Part shown: positions 55,198-64,000 of the stretch, piece after piece
How positions within the stretch are numbered: position 1 is the first letter of the stretch
Layout: each line of letters begins with the position of its first letter
NCBI RefSeq assembly: GCF_051304405.1
Contig: NZ_JBPPGG010000001.1
Span: 310,001-374,000 of the forward strand
Direction of reading: 5' to 3'
Source of the DNA: Pedomonas sp051304405
GTDB taxonomy: Bacteria > Pseudomonadota > Alphaproteobacteria > Sphingomonadales > Sphingomonadaceae
Length of the DNA: 64,000 nt
Notes under the pieces: model-generated
Database searches by the model: none
What the model was told of the DNA's origin: nothing
The model's input: only the letters and a program-made list of their open reading frames with translations
Position numbers and translations under genes: made by a program

Positions 55198-56019
55198 ATG
55201 ACCCAGCCCACCGCAAGCGCCCTCTCGTCCGCCGCCGCGCCGGACCACATCCGCTGCGAGGTGGACGGCCCGCTGCTTCGGCTGCGCATCCACCGGCCAG
55301 AGAAGCGCAACGCCCTCACCGGCGCCATGTACATCGCCCTTGCCGATGCCCTGGAGGAGGCGGCGCGCCAGCCCGCCATCCGCGTGGTGCTGCTGACAGG
55401 GCTCTGCGGCACCGAAGACGATATCTTCTGCAGCGGCAATGACTTGGTCGATTTTCTTCAAAACCCGATTCAGGGAGAGGACGTGCCGGCCGTCCGCTTC
55501 GTGCGCACCATCGCCGCCTTCCCCAAGCCGCTGGTGGCGGCGGTTGCGGGCCCGGCGGTCGGGGTCGGCGCGACCATGCTGCTGCACTGCGACCTGGTCT
55601 ACGCGGCGGACAACGCCAGCATCCAGTTCCCCTTCGCCAGCATCGGCGTCGTGCCCGAGGCGGGCTCCACCTTCCTGCTGCCCCGCCTCATCGGCCACGT
55701 GCGGGCGAATGCGCTGTTCCTGCTGGGCGAGAGCCTGGATGCCGCCACCGCCCGCGACATCGGCCTCGTCAACGCCGTGGTGCCCTCGGGCGAGCTGCTC
55801 GCCCTGGCGGAGGGCCGGGCCCGCAAGCTCGCCGCCCAGCCCGCCGCCGCCCTGCGCCAGACCAAGGCCCTGATGCGCGCCGCCCGCACCTCCAGCCTCG
55901 ACGACGTCATCAACACCGAGTTCGAGGCCTTCGCCGAGCGGTTGCGCAGCCCCGAGGCGCGGGAGGCGATGAGCGCCTTCTTCGAGAAGCGCAAGCCGGA
56001 CTTCAGCCGGTTCGACTGA
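55198..56019 (+). CDS. Enoyl-CoA hydratase/isomerase family protein
   Basis: 273 residues of the crotonase fold. RIHRPEKRNALTGAMYIALA, then FCSGNDLVDFL (oxyanion hole), and PLVAAVAGPAVGVGATMLLH with CDLVYA. ASIGVVPEAGSTFLLPRLIG is the second oxyanion or active-site region; Glu in VPEAGS is a candidate catalytic residue. It may act in beta-oxidation or as an isomerase. The start is ATG 55198, with GGGAG upstream. It is followed by adhC 118 bp later. Confidence 0.87.
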   Translation: MTQPTASALSSAAAPDHIRCEVDGPLLRLRIHRPEKRNALTGAMYIALADALEEAARQPAIRVVLLTGLCGTEDDIFCSGNDLVDFLQNPIQGEDVPAVRFVRTIAAFPKPLVAAVAGPAVGVGATMLLHCDLVYAADNASIQFPFASIGVVPEAGSTFLLPRLIGHVRANALFLLGESLDAATARDIGLVNAVVPSGELLALAEGRARKLAAQPAAALRQTKALMRAARTSSLDDVINTEFEAFAERLRSPEAREAMSAFFEKRKPDFSRFD

Positions 56020-56137
56020 GCCGCCGCGATCGGCGCGGAGGCCGCCCGCCGCTTTGATCCTTGCCCTCCCGGTGCGGGCTTGGATATGCACGGAACGAGT
56101 TGAACCCCCCATTGTCCGGGCTACAGGAGGTCCCCCC

Positions 56138-57250
<1,113 letters not shown>

Positions 57251-57261
57251 GTTCTGATTGT

Positions 57262-57475
57262 TCGCAAAGGGGGACTTGTCCCCCTTTGCAATCCCCCATT
57301 CATTTCAATCGGGCCGCGTTATCCCAGCCCTGTCCTGAACCGTTTTACTCAAGGCAGATGGCACACACGGCCCAGTAATACTGACTTCACACGGCCGCGT
57401 TTCCAGAGAATGCCGGAAACACGGCCCGAAAAACGAATGGGAGTGCAGAGGGTCCGCGACCCTCTGCAAGAAAGA
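57262..57475. repeat. Double-hairpin intergenic element, copy E
   Basis: Left hairpin GCAAAGGGGGAC-tt-GTCCCCCTTTGC (57264-57289) and arm AATCCCCCATTCATTTCAAT then CGGGCCGCG. Right arm ACGGCCCGAAAAACGAATGG, completed by GAGT, leads to GCAGAGGGTC-cgc-GACCCTCTGC (57445-57467). Between them is a second palindrome, CACGGCCGCGTTTCC ... GGAAACACGGCC. It sits between adhC and fghA, splitting the pathway genes. Confidence 0.8.
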
Positions 57476-57504
57476 AAATCCAGAAGAGAAAGCAGAGGGC
57501 TTCC

Positions 57505-58371
57505 ATGACCCTTGAGATCATCGCCACCCATCGCCTGTTCGAGGGCACGCAGGGTTTCTACCGCCACCAGTCGTCGAGCACCGGCACGGCCATGCGCTTT
57601 GCGGTCTACACGCCGCCGCAGGCGGCGGACGGTCCGGTGCCGGTGATCTGGTTTCTCTCCGGCCTCACCTGCACGGAGGAGAACTTCACCGTGAAGGCGG
57701 GTGCGCAGCGTCTGGCGGCGGATCTGGGCGTGATGCTGATCGCGCCGGACACCTCCCCGCGCGGCGAGGGCGTGCCCGACGACCCGGACGGCAGCTATGA
57801 CTTCGGCGTCGGCGCGGGCTTCTACGTGGACGCGACGCAGGAGCCGTGGGCGGCCAACTACCGGATGTACTCCTACATCGCCCACGAGCTGCCCGAGGTG
57901 ATCGCCGCCCACTTCCCGGCGGACATGGCGCGCCAGTCCATCATGGGCCACAGCATGGGCGGGCACGGGGCGCTCACCATCGCGCTGAAGAACCCGGCCC
58001 GCTTCCGGTCGGTCTCCGCCTTTGCGCCCATCGCCTCGCCGCTGAACTGTCCGTGGGGCCAGAAGGCGCTTGCGGGCTATCTGGGCGAGGACCGGGCCGC
58101 CTGGCGGGCCTATGACGCCTGCGCGCTGCTGGAGGATGGCCACCGGGTGCCGACCGAGATTCTGGTGGATCAGGGCGAGGCCGACCCGTTCCTGGCCGAG
58201 CAGCTCAAGCCCGAGCTGCTGGAGGCCGCGTGCGAGAAGGCAGGCCAGCGGCTGACCCTGCGCCGCCAGCCGGACTACGACCACAGCTACTTCTTCATCG
58301 CCTCGTTCATCGACGACCACCTGCTCTGGCACGCCGAGCGCCTCAACGCGGCCGCCCTGAGCCATTCGTAA
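57505..58371 (+). CDS. fghA: S-formylglutathione hydrolase
   Basis: 288 residues, esterase D family alpha/beta hydrolase. The nucleophile lies in IMGHSMGGHGA. WFLSGLTCTEENF holds a conserved cysteine and SPRGEGVPDDPD is family-specific. The catalytic His is near RRQPDYDHSYFF, and Asp near VDQGEADPF. It hydrolyses S-formylglutathione to formate and GSH, completing formaldehyde detoxification begun by adhC upstream. Confidence 0.95.
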   Translation: MTLEIIATHRLFEGTQGFYRHQSSSTGTAMRFAVYTPPQAADGPVPVIWFLSGLTCTEENFTVKAGAQRLAADLGVMLIAPDTSPRGEGVPDDPDGSYDFGVGAGFYVDATQEPWAANYRMYSYIAHELPEVIAAHFPADMARQSIMGHSMGGHGALTIALKNPARFRSVSAFAPIASPLNCPWGQKALAGYLGEDRAAWRAYDACALLEDGHRVPTEILVDQGEADPFLAEQLKPELLEAACEKAGQRLTLRRQPDYDHSYFFIASFIDDHLLWHAERLNAAALSHS

Positions 58372-58374
58372 TCA

Positions 58375-58525
58375 TTTTGCAGGAGGGTCCTGGACCCTCC
58401 TGGCAACCTCCCTTTCCTTTTTTCGGGCCGTGCGCGGCATGAAGGACGCGGTCACCTCAAACGAATGGGAGCGCGAGGGTCACCGTGCGCGGAGGCGCAA
58501 AGCAACTGAGTCCCTCGCATCATTC
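58375..58525. repeat. Double-hairpin intergenic element, copy F
   Basis: Left hairpin CAGGAGGGTCC-t-GGACCCTCCTG (58380-58402) and arm CAACCTCCCTTTCC...TTTTTTCGGGCCGTGCG. Right arm ACGAATGGGAGC leads to a longer hairpin with stem GCGAGGG (58473-58479) / CCCTCGC (58512-58518) and an expanded 32-nt loop. It follows fghA and precedes a Zn-ADH. Confidence 0.7.
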
Positions 58526-58615
58526 CCTCCCATGCAGGTTGGTTTCAAACGCTCCAAGGGAACATGACCCCTCCCCTCTGGTTTAGCGGAGGAAGACTCG
58601 CAACCGGAGGCGGCC

Positions 58616-59665
58616 ATGAAAGCCCTCGTCTACAACGGACCCGGCAACAAGAGCGTGGAAGACCGGCCCAAGCCGGAGATTCGGGACCCCGGTGACGCCA
58701 TCGTCCGCGTCACCCGCACCACAATTTGCGGCACCGACCTGCACATCCTGAAAGGCGACGTGCCCACCTGCAAGCCGGGGACCATCCTCGGTCACGAGGG
58801 CACCGGCGTCGTCGAGAGCGTGGGCGAAGGCGTCACCGCCTTCCGGCCGGGCGACCGGGTGATCATCTCCTGCGTCACCAGCTGCGGCCGCTGCGACTAC
58901 TGCCGCCGCGGCATGTACTCCCACTGCGAGACCGGCGGCTGGATCCTCGGCAACGAGATCGACGGCACCCAGGCGGAATACGTCCGCATCCCCCATGCGG
59001 ACACCAGCCTCTACCCCATCCCCGACGGCTCGGACGAAGAGGCCCTCGTCATGCTGTCGGACATCCTGCCGACCGGCTTCGAGTGCGGCGTGCTCAACGG
59101 CAAGGTGGCCCCCGGCAGCACTGTCGCCATCGTCGGCGCGGGGCCGATCGGGCTCGCCGCCCTGCTCACGGCCCAGTTCTACGCGCCCGCCGCCATCATC
59201 ATGATCGACCTCGACGACAACCGTCTCGGCATCGCCCGCCAGTTCGGGGCAACCCACACCGTCAACAGCAGCGGCGGCCCCGAGGCCACGGCAGAGGCCG
59301 TGCGCCAGATCGCAGGGTCCGCCGGCGTCGATACCGCCATCGAGGCGGTGGGCGTGCCCGCCACCTTCGAACTGTGCCAGGACCTCATCGCCCCCGGCGG
59401 CGTCATCGCCAACATCGGCGTCCACGGCAAGAAGGTGGACCTGCACCTGGAGCAGCTGTGGGACCGCAACATCGCCATCACCACCCGGCTGGTGGACACC
59501 AGCACCACGCCCATGCTCCTCAAGACCGTGCAGTCCGGCAAGGTGGACCCCACCCGCCTCATCACCCACCGCTTCGCCCTCGACGACATCCTCAGCGCCT
59601 ACGACACCTTCGGCCACGCCGCCGAGACACAGGCCCTCAAGGTCATCATCCAGGCAAACGCCTGA
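58616..59665 (+). CDS. Zinc-dependent alcohol dehydrogenase family protein
   Basis: 349 residues. Catalytic zinc ligands in TTICGTDLHIL (C38) and GHEGTGVVES; structural zinc CGRCDYCRRGMYSHC. Rossmann motif VAIVGAGPIGLAALL. It resembles the protein at 20662 in its first half but lacks that protein's central insertion. Substrate unknown; location beside adhC and fghA suggests an aldehyde or secondary alcohol from C1 or fermentative metabolism. Confidence 0.88.
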   Translation: MKALVYNGPGNKSVEDRPKPEIRDPGDAIVRVTRTTICGTDLHILKGDVPTCKPGTILGHEGTGVVESVGEGVTAFRPGDRVIISCVTSCGRCDYCRRGMYSHCETGGWILGNEIDGTQAEYVRIPHADTSLYPIPDGSDEEALVMLSDILPTGFECGVLNGKVAPGSTVAIVGAGPIGLAALLTAQFYAPAAIIMIDLDDNRLGIARQFGATHTVNSSGGPEATAEAVRQIAGSAGVDTAIEAVGVPATFELCQDLIAPGGVIANIGVHGKKVDLHLEQLWDRNIAITTRLVDTSTTPMLLKTVQSGKVDPTRLITHRFALDDILSAYDTFGHAAETQALKVIIQANA

Positions 59666-59711
59666 GGGGTGTGCGTGGGCATTGGGGTGTGGATTGGATC
59701 AAGTGATTGAT

Positions 59712-59760
59712 TTTGCAGGAGGGTCTCGGACCCTCCTGCACCTCCCTTGCCATTACGCGC
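59712..59760. repeat. Double-hairpin element copy G, left half
   Basis: GCAGGAGGGTC-tcg-GACCCTCCTGC (59715-59739) with arm ACCTCCCTTGCCATTACGC. Its inverted partner lies at 60565-60615, about 800 bp away; three repeat units lie between them. Confidence 0.75.
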
Positions 59761-60297
59761 CGCGCCCGGCAAACCCCGCCGCGCCCTTCCAGAGCCGCGC
59801 AGCACCCCTGCTCGCCCCGCGCACACGCCAGCACCAGCCCGGCACCGCCCCAGCAGCATCCAACCACCGTGCTCTTTTGGAGCGTTGAATGTTTGTAAGG
59901 AGCGGTTGCGGCCTCACATCAACCGCAACGCCGCACCCATCAGGCATGAACACGGCCGCGCCCGGCAGCGCCCGACGCGCTCCTCCCGGGCCGCACAGCG
60001 CCCCTGCTTCCCGCGCACACAAAAGCACCAGCCCGGAACCGCCCCCGCAGCATCAAACACCGTACCCTTTCAGGACGTTGAATGATTGTAAGGAGCGGTT
60101 GCCGCCTCACATCAGCCGCCACGCCGCACCCATCAGGCCCGTGAACACGGCCGCGCCCGGCAGTCCCCGCCGCGCTCCTCCCGGGCCACACAGCGCCTCT
60201 GCTTCCCGCGCACGCGCCAGCACCAGCCCGGCACCGCCCCCGCAGCGCCAAAGCACCGCGCGCTATCAGACGTTGAATGATTGTAAGGAGCGGTTGC
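59761..60297. repeat. Tandem array of a ~195-bp repeat, 2.75 copies
   Basis: Units start with CGCGCCCGGC at 59761, 59957 and 60152. The first two are 196 and 195 bp; the third ends at 60297 after about 146 bp. The best-conserved piece is GTTGAATG(A/T)TTGTAAGGA then GCGGTTGC near the end of each. Copies differ by scattered substitutions. Possibly a source of small RNAs or a binding array; no ORF conserved across copies was recognised. Confidence 0.85.
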
Positions 60298-60564
60298 TCC
60301 CCTCCCCTGAAGGACACCCGGCGGACACAGGTTGGTCATGCCAACGACGGGCCAGGTGTCAGGGGGAACAGTTCTATTCTATCAGGGGAATGTTGCGGAG
60401 GCTCTGCCGGATCAGGACCGGCACCGGACACACGGCCGTGTCAATCAGAACTCCAGCGCGCACATCGGGGAAACAGGGGCGCGGCCGGATAAACCCTTCC
60501 CGGCCAACCGCTTCCGCAGGCATCGCCGGAAACAGAAGGCGTGCCCCGGGCAAGGCCGGTCACG
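60298..60564. other. Intergenic sequence inside element G
   Basis: No gene recognised. A forward open frame running from 59889 through the repeats to 61370 crosses three reverse-strand genes and is considered a shadow. Confidence 0.5.
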
Positions 60565-60615
60565 CCGGAGAAAGGAATGGGAGGGCGCGGGAGGGACCGG
60601 GTCCCTCCCGCAACA
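60565..60615. repeat. Double-hairpin element copy G, right half
   Basis: Arm CGGAGAAAGGAATGGGAGGG precedes GCGGGAGGGAC-cgg-GTCCCTCCCGC (60587-60611). Stem bases differ from the left half but pair perfectly. It lies 21 nt from the ydbL stop. Confidence 0.75.
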
Positions 60616-60635
60616 ACCCCAGGTGTTTCAAAGAC

Positions 60636-61043
60636 TTACTTCGGGCAGTAGGACGGCATCTGCACCGGGGCGTTGCCCTGGCGCTGCACCCACTGGCCCT
60701 GTTCGGTGCGGTAGTACTGGTTCGGGCCCACCCGGTTCTCGAACAGCTTGCAGGCGGCGGCGGCGGCCACTTCGTTCACGGTCACGCCGCGCTTTTCCGC
60801 CAGCTGGGTGTAGAACGCCTTGCGCTTGATGTTGATCTGGTCGATCCGCGCCTTCAGGTCGCCGCTGGCGCCTTTCACGGCGCCCACGTAGCCGTCGGCC
60901 TGTTCGCCGATCTGCCCGGAGGCGCGGGCCTGTTCGATGAAGGTGTCGTCCTGCGCGGCGACCGGACCGGCGACTGCCGCGACCACGCCGAGCGCGGCGG
61001 CCGTGCCCAGAACCTTTGTTATGAACTTCGTATGAATCGCCAT
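60636..61043 (-). CDS. ydbL: YdbL-family (DUF1318) periplasmic protein
   Basis: 135 residues. A signal peptide (about 1-27, VVAAVAGPVAAQ) is followed by the DUF1318 domain: ARASGQIGEQADGYVGAVKG, RIDQINIKRKAFYTQLAEKR, and CKLFENRVGPNQYY. In E. coli YdbL works with YdbH and YnbE in envelope phospholipid homeostasis, probably as a periplasmic chaperone. ATG 61043 has GGGAG 8 nt upstream. Third gene of ydbH-ynbE-ydbL. Confidence 0.88.
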   Translation of the reverse strand: MAIHTKFITKVLGTAAALGVVAAVAGPVAAQDDTFIEQARASGQIGEQADGYVGAVKGASGDLKARIDQINIKRKAFYTQLAEKRGVTVNEVAAAAACKLFENRVGPNQYYRTEQGQWVQRQGNAPVQMPSYCPK

Positions 61044-61097
61044 CGTACTGTCTCCCGGCCGTTGTCCGGCCAAGCCTTCCTGAGTGTCGGACGCGTC

Positions 61098-61283
61098 TTA
61101 GAACACGCCCGGATTGTTCTGGATCAGATCCTGCACGTCCTTCTCAAGCCGCACGATCACCTCGTGTCGGATGTTGAGGTTCATGTTGATCTCGATCGGC
61201 TTGTCCGGCGCCTGAAGCTTCACGCATCCCGCCGTCAGTGCTGCCAACGGCATAGCGCAAGCCACCAACAGGGCTGCCCGCAT
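61098..61283 (-). CDS. ynbE: YnbE-like outer-membrane lipoprotein
   Basis: 61 residues. MRAALLVACAMPLAALTAGC gives a lipobox LTAGC with Cys 20; the mature part (KPIEINMNLNIRHEVIVRLE) matches YnbE. In E. coli YnbE forms beta-strand stacking with the C-terminus of YdbH to make an intermembrane bridge. The start at 61283 has GGGAGACGAAC upstream; the ATG at 61307 is less likely. Confidence 0.9.
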   Translation of the reverse strand: MRAALLVACAMPLAALTAGCVKLQAPDKPIEINMNLNIRHEVIVRLEKDVQDLIQNNPGVF

Positions 61284-61403
61284 GTTCGTCTCCCGCTTGA
61301 TAAGCATGTTGCACTCTTTCCTGTACGCCGGATCGGGTCTTCAGAGCAAACCCTGCCGTTACGCATCTGAACAGAGGCTGAAGCACCCCGGCCCTGCTGC
61401 CCG

Positions 61404-64000
61404 TTATTCCTTTTCCTCCCGGGCCTTTTCCAGCTCCATTTCCACGTTGCGGCGCACGAGGCCGCCCACGTCGGTCACGCCGGAGATGGAGCTCATCAGG
61501 CTGCGCAGGGGTGCCCGCACGTTCACGTTGAACTTGAAGGGAATGCCGCGCGTTCTGAGCGCCCGGAACCACGACAGCGGCGACAGCGAGGCCTGGCTGG
61601 TGCCCTCGAAGCGGATGCCGGTGGCGATTTCGCCCGCCAGGTCTCCCTCCACGTCCACGGTGATGGACTTGAACCGGAAGTTCTTGAGCGCGTCGAACGC
61701 CAGCTTGGCGTTGCCTTCGGTGGCGGGCACCGCCCCGGTGTAGGAGAGGGTGCCGCCGCCCTTGGTGCGCAGGTAGCCCTTCTCGATGGAAGCGCCCTGG
61801 CGGGTGATGGACAGCGGCAGCTCGCCCTCCACCTCGCCGGTTGCCCGCAGGGATTGCAGGTCCATCAGGCCGATGAACTTCTCCAGATCCACGTCGGCCA
61901 GCCGCAGCGTCACCCGCTTCACCGGGGCGTCCAGCGCCACCACGGTCGGATCGACCCGCAGCTCGCCGTCGGCCAGCGGCCAGCCGGCCTGCTCCACCTG
62001 CAGCTTCTGGTCGCCCACCAGCTGGAAGCGGAACACGCCGTTCTCCATGGCGACGCCCGGGTTCACCCGGGCGACCGTCACGGTCTGGCCCGGCGGCGTC
62101 TTGAGGCCGAGGAAGTCGGTGAACACCAGCTGGCCGGAGACACCATCCACCGGACCCAGCCCGCCCGTCGCCATGGACAGGCCGTCGAGATCGAAGCGGG
62201 CATCGGTGGACATGGCCTCGGGCGTCCAGCGGGCGCGCACGAAGCCGCTCACCGCGCCGCTCACGTTTTCGACGACGCCGCGCGCCGCCTCGGTCAGCAT
62301 GTAGGGCTGGAGCGTCGGGCTGAAGGTCAGGCCGGTCAGCTTCAGCAGCGCCTCGCCCGTTCCGGCGTCGGTGTCGTGGCTGAGCGAGACATCGCCCAGC
62401 ACCTCGCCGGTGGAGGCCAGCCGCACGTTGCCCTTCATGCTGGCCACCCGGCCGCCTGCGTGCACCGAGCCGTCGGTGAAGGCGATCGGTTCGAAGCGGG
62501 CCTTCCTGGTCATGTCCATCACCCGGCCGGAGAGGTCCGTCAGGTGCAGGGGCGCCGCCTCGTTGGCGAAGTTCAGCCGCCAGCTGCCCTTGGCCTCGGC
62601 CCGGACGGCGGCATTGGCGGCCACCAGGCTGAAGCCTTCCATGGTGCCCGCGCCGGTCCAACCCGCGTCGCCGCCGCGCAGCACGCCCTCGATGCGGCGG
62701 CTCTCGGCGGTGACGGCATTGGGCAGGCGCAGCGTTGCGCGGCGGAAGTCGAGCCGCGCCAGCGGACGGTCGGCCGTGCCGCTGACCGTCAGCGTCACCG
62801 GCCCGGCGCTGAGGCCCAGGTCCGAGTTCGCGCCGCCCTCGCGTTCGCCGTCGGCGCCCAGCAGCGCCAGCTTCAGCTCGCCCGCGGTGGCGCCGCCGGT
62901 GAGCTTGCCCTCCGGCGAGGTCCACAGGAAGCCCTTGTCGTCCTGCGGGCACACCGGAATGGTGCCGCGGCCGAAGCGGTAGTCGCCGAGGGTGAGCCCG
63001 CCGAGGCGCATGTTCAGGCAGCCCCCGCTGGCGACGAGCCGCACGCCCGCCGCGCCCCAGGCCGCCTCCACGTCGAGCGGCAGTTGCAGGTCCTCCACCC
63101 GCCCGCCCGGGAAGGGGCCGCTGAGGCGGGCATTGCCGGTGAGCGCCACCGTGCCCGAGCCGTCGCCCTGCACCAGCCGGTAGGTCACCGGCGTCAGCGA
63201 CAGGCGGGAGTCCCCGGCCGTCCAGTCAGCCACCACCACCGTGCCGCTGCTCTCCAGCGCTGCGCCGGGGGCCAGGGACAGCCGGTCGATGCGCGCCTCC
63301 AGCTTGGGCAGGCCCGGGCCGGAGAGCGAGGCGCGCCCGCTCACCATGGTCTTGCCCGAGGGCAGCTCCACCCGCAGGCTCGGCTTGTCTTCTTGGTCGA
63401 GGAGCACGAACCGCACGCCGCCGAGGCCGTTCACCTCCGCCCCGGAGGGGAACACCAGTTCGCCGAAGCCCTGCCGCCAGGTCAGGCTGAGCGGCGCGCT
63501 GGCGTGGAAATTCTGCATCGCCCGGTCGAGCGTGCGAGCGGACTGGCTGGCCAGCCCCGAAAGCGGCGTGCTGTCCAGCGTCGCCAGCAGGGCGCGCAGC
63601 GCCGCCCGCTCCTTGCGGTCGATGGCACCGTCGGCGATGTCCACCTCGCCGTGGGCGGCGATGACCAGCGCGCCGCTGCCGGTCTCCGCCGTCAGGTCGC
63701 CGCTGCCCCGGATGGCGCGCATCCGCACGCCCGGCACCTCCAGCAGCCCGGTCGAGACCTGCCAGCGGCCGCTGCCCTTGCTGTTGGCGCCGGTGAAGGT
63801 CGCCTCCGCCATCGGGCGCTGCACGGTCAGGCTGCCGACCCGGGCCGCCGCCGCCGAAAGGCTGGCCGAGCCGTCCCAGGCGGTGGGCACCAGGTCGGGT
63901 GTCAGGCGCACGTCGTTCAGCGTCACCGTCAACTCAAGCGCGCTCGCGCCCGTATCGACGGTGTGGATCAGCCGCTCCGCCGTACCCTTGAGGACGCCGG
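61404..64000 (-). CDS. ydbH: YdbH-family AsmA-like intermembrane phospholipid transport protein (5' end outside window)
   Basis: The open frame continues to the window edge, so at least 864 C-terminal residues are seen. The sequence is beta-strand rich and repetitive, as in AsmA-like bridge proteins. The DUF2125/YdbH C-terminal region is recognisable (GVVENVSGAVSGFVRARWTP, GLGPVDGVSGQLVFTDFLGL, ALKNFRFKSITVDVEGDLAG). It would span the periplasm and pass phospholipids between membranes. It is followed by ynbE (120 nt) and ydbL on the same strand, the same set as E. coli. The TTG at 63932 is internal. Confidence 0.9.
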   Translation of the reverse strand, partial: GVLKGTAERLIHTVDTGASALELTVTLNDVRLTPDLVPTAWDGSASLSAAAARVGSLTVQRPMAEATFTGANSKGSGRWQVSTGLLEVPGVRMRAIRGSGDLTAETGSGALVIAAHGEVDIADGAIDRKERAALRALLATLDSTPLSGLASQSARTLDRAMQNFHASAPLSLTWRQGFGELVFPSGAEVNGLGGVRFVLLDQEDKPSLRVELPSGKTMVSGRASLSGPGLPKLEARIDRLSLAPGAALESSGTVVVADWTAGDSRLSLTPVTYRLVQGDGSGTVALTGNARLSGPFPGGRVEDLQLPLDVEAAWGAAGVRLVASGGCLNMRLGGLTLGDYRFGRGTIPVCPQDDKGFLWTSPEGKLTGGATAGELKLALLGADGEREGGANSDLGLSAGPVTLTVSGTADRPLARLDFRRATLRLPNAVTAESRRIEGVLRGGDAGWTGAGTMEGFSLVAANAAVRAEAKGSWRLNFANEAAPLHLTDLSGRVMDMTRKARFEPIAFTDGSVHAGGRVASMKGNVRLASTGEVLGDVSLSHDTDAGTGEALLKLTGLTFSPTLQPYMLTEAARGVVENVSGAVSGFVRARWTPEAMSTDARFDLDGLSMATGGLGPVDGVSGQLVFTDFLGLKTPPGQTVTVARVNPGVAMENGVFRFQLVGDQKLQVEQAGWPLADGELRVDPTVVALDAPVKRVTLRLADVDLEKFIGLMDLQSLRATGEVEGELPLSITRQGASIEKGYLRTKGGGTLSYTGAVPATEGNAKLAFDALKNFRFKSITVDVEGDLAGEIATGIRFEGTSQASLSPLSWFRALRTRGIPFKFNVNVRAPLRSLMSSISGVTDVGGLVRRNVEMELEKAREEKE

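Noticed and set aside
59761..60297. CRISPR-like array
   Set aside because: Repeat units are about 195 bp and contiguous, with no short repeat-spacer alternation and no cas genes nearby.
59889..61370. 493-codon forward frame through the tandem repeat
   Set aside because: Runs across ydbL and ynbE on the other strand; the repeat-encoded part is not conserved between units at protein level.

Overview
The window is 64 kb of GC-rich, densely coding chromosomal DNA from an alphaproteobacterium. Markers typical of that class are the cell-cycle regulators TrcR (DUF1013) and RcdA (DUF1465), CarD, a Suv3-like RNA helicase beside an S4 protein and a 7Fe ferredoxin, a bacterial COQ9, DUF1192, a DUF6665-like protein and what looks like a ROSE RNA thermometer. 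The order cannot be fixed from sequence alone; a sphingomonad or rhodospirillalean relative fits. No prophage, insertion sequence, CRISPR array or secretion cluster was found. It is a core chromosomal segment with small accessory islets between the genes.

Layout. 1-12 kb: end of a phosphofructokinase, a YceI-cytochrome b561-YceI operon, carD, fdxA, S4 protein, Suv3 helicase, M23 endopeptidase, acrylyl-CoA reductase-like MDR enzyme, NfeD/SPFH membrane pair, LysR regulator. 12-21 kb: degenerate GGDEF/EAL protein, the preQ0/preQ1 genes queC, queE and queF, a sulfurtransferase-metC pair, a scaffold gap in poly-G/poly-C sequence, and a PEP-CTERM protein. 20-31 kb: Zn-dehydrogenase, TesB-like thioesterase, tRNA-Pro(CGG), DUF4139 protein, subtilase, hybrid histidine kinase, ssb, feoAB. 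31-40 kb: COQ9, rpsU, FKBP, DUF423, GtrA, RcdA, Hsp20, TPR protein, hpd with a divergent MarR gene, a PhnA-domain protein and a lower-GC islet of unknown genes. 40-52 kb: RND transporter, two tiny YdcH/DUF465 proteins, TrcR, quinone oxidoreductase, DUF1192, LuxR and LytTR regulators, acyltransferase, nadC, nadA. 52-64 kb: MDR dehydrogenase, PepSY protein, SugE/Gdx exporter behind a probable guanidine-II riboswitch, MBL-fold hydrolase, enoyl-CoA hydratase, the glutathione-dependent formaldehyde pathway (adhC, fghA) plus another Zn-ADH, and ydbL-ynbE-ydbH (AsmA-like envelope lipid transport), the last running off the end.

The most unusual signal is a family of at least seven intergenic elements. 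Each has two perfect or near-perfect hairpins (for example GCAGGAGGGAC/GTCCCTCCTGC) in inverted orientation, joined by semi-conserved inner arms (CCTCCC-TTC ... GGGCCGCG and CGGCC-GAAAAA-GAATGGGAG). Stem sequences vary between copies but pairing is kept. Most copies enclose a few tens of bases. One encloses a small membrane-protein gene, and another encloses about 2.75 tandem copies of a 195-bp repeat. This is REPIN/MITE-like architecture that also works as bidirectional terminators. Other regulatory candidates are a ROSE-type thermometer masking the hsp20 ribosome-binding site, the guanidine-II riboswitch with its promoter, a Fur-like box before feoA, and a MarR operator between hpd and its regulator.
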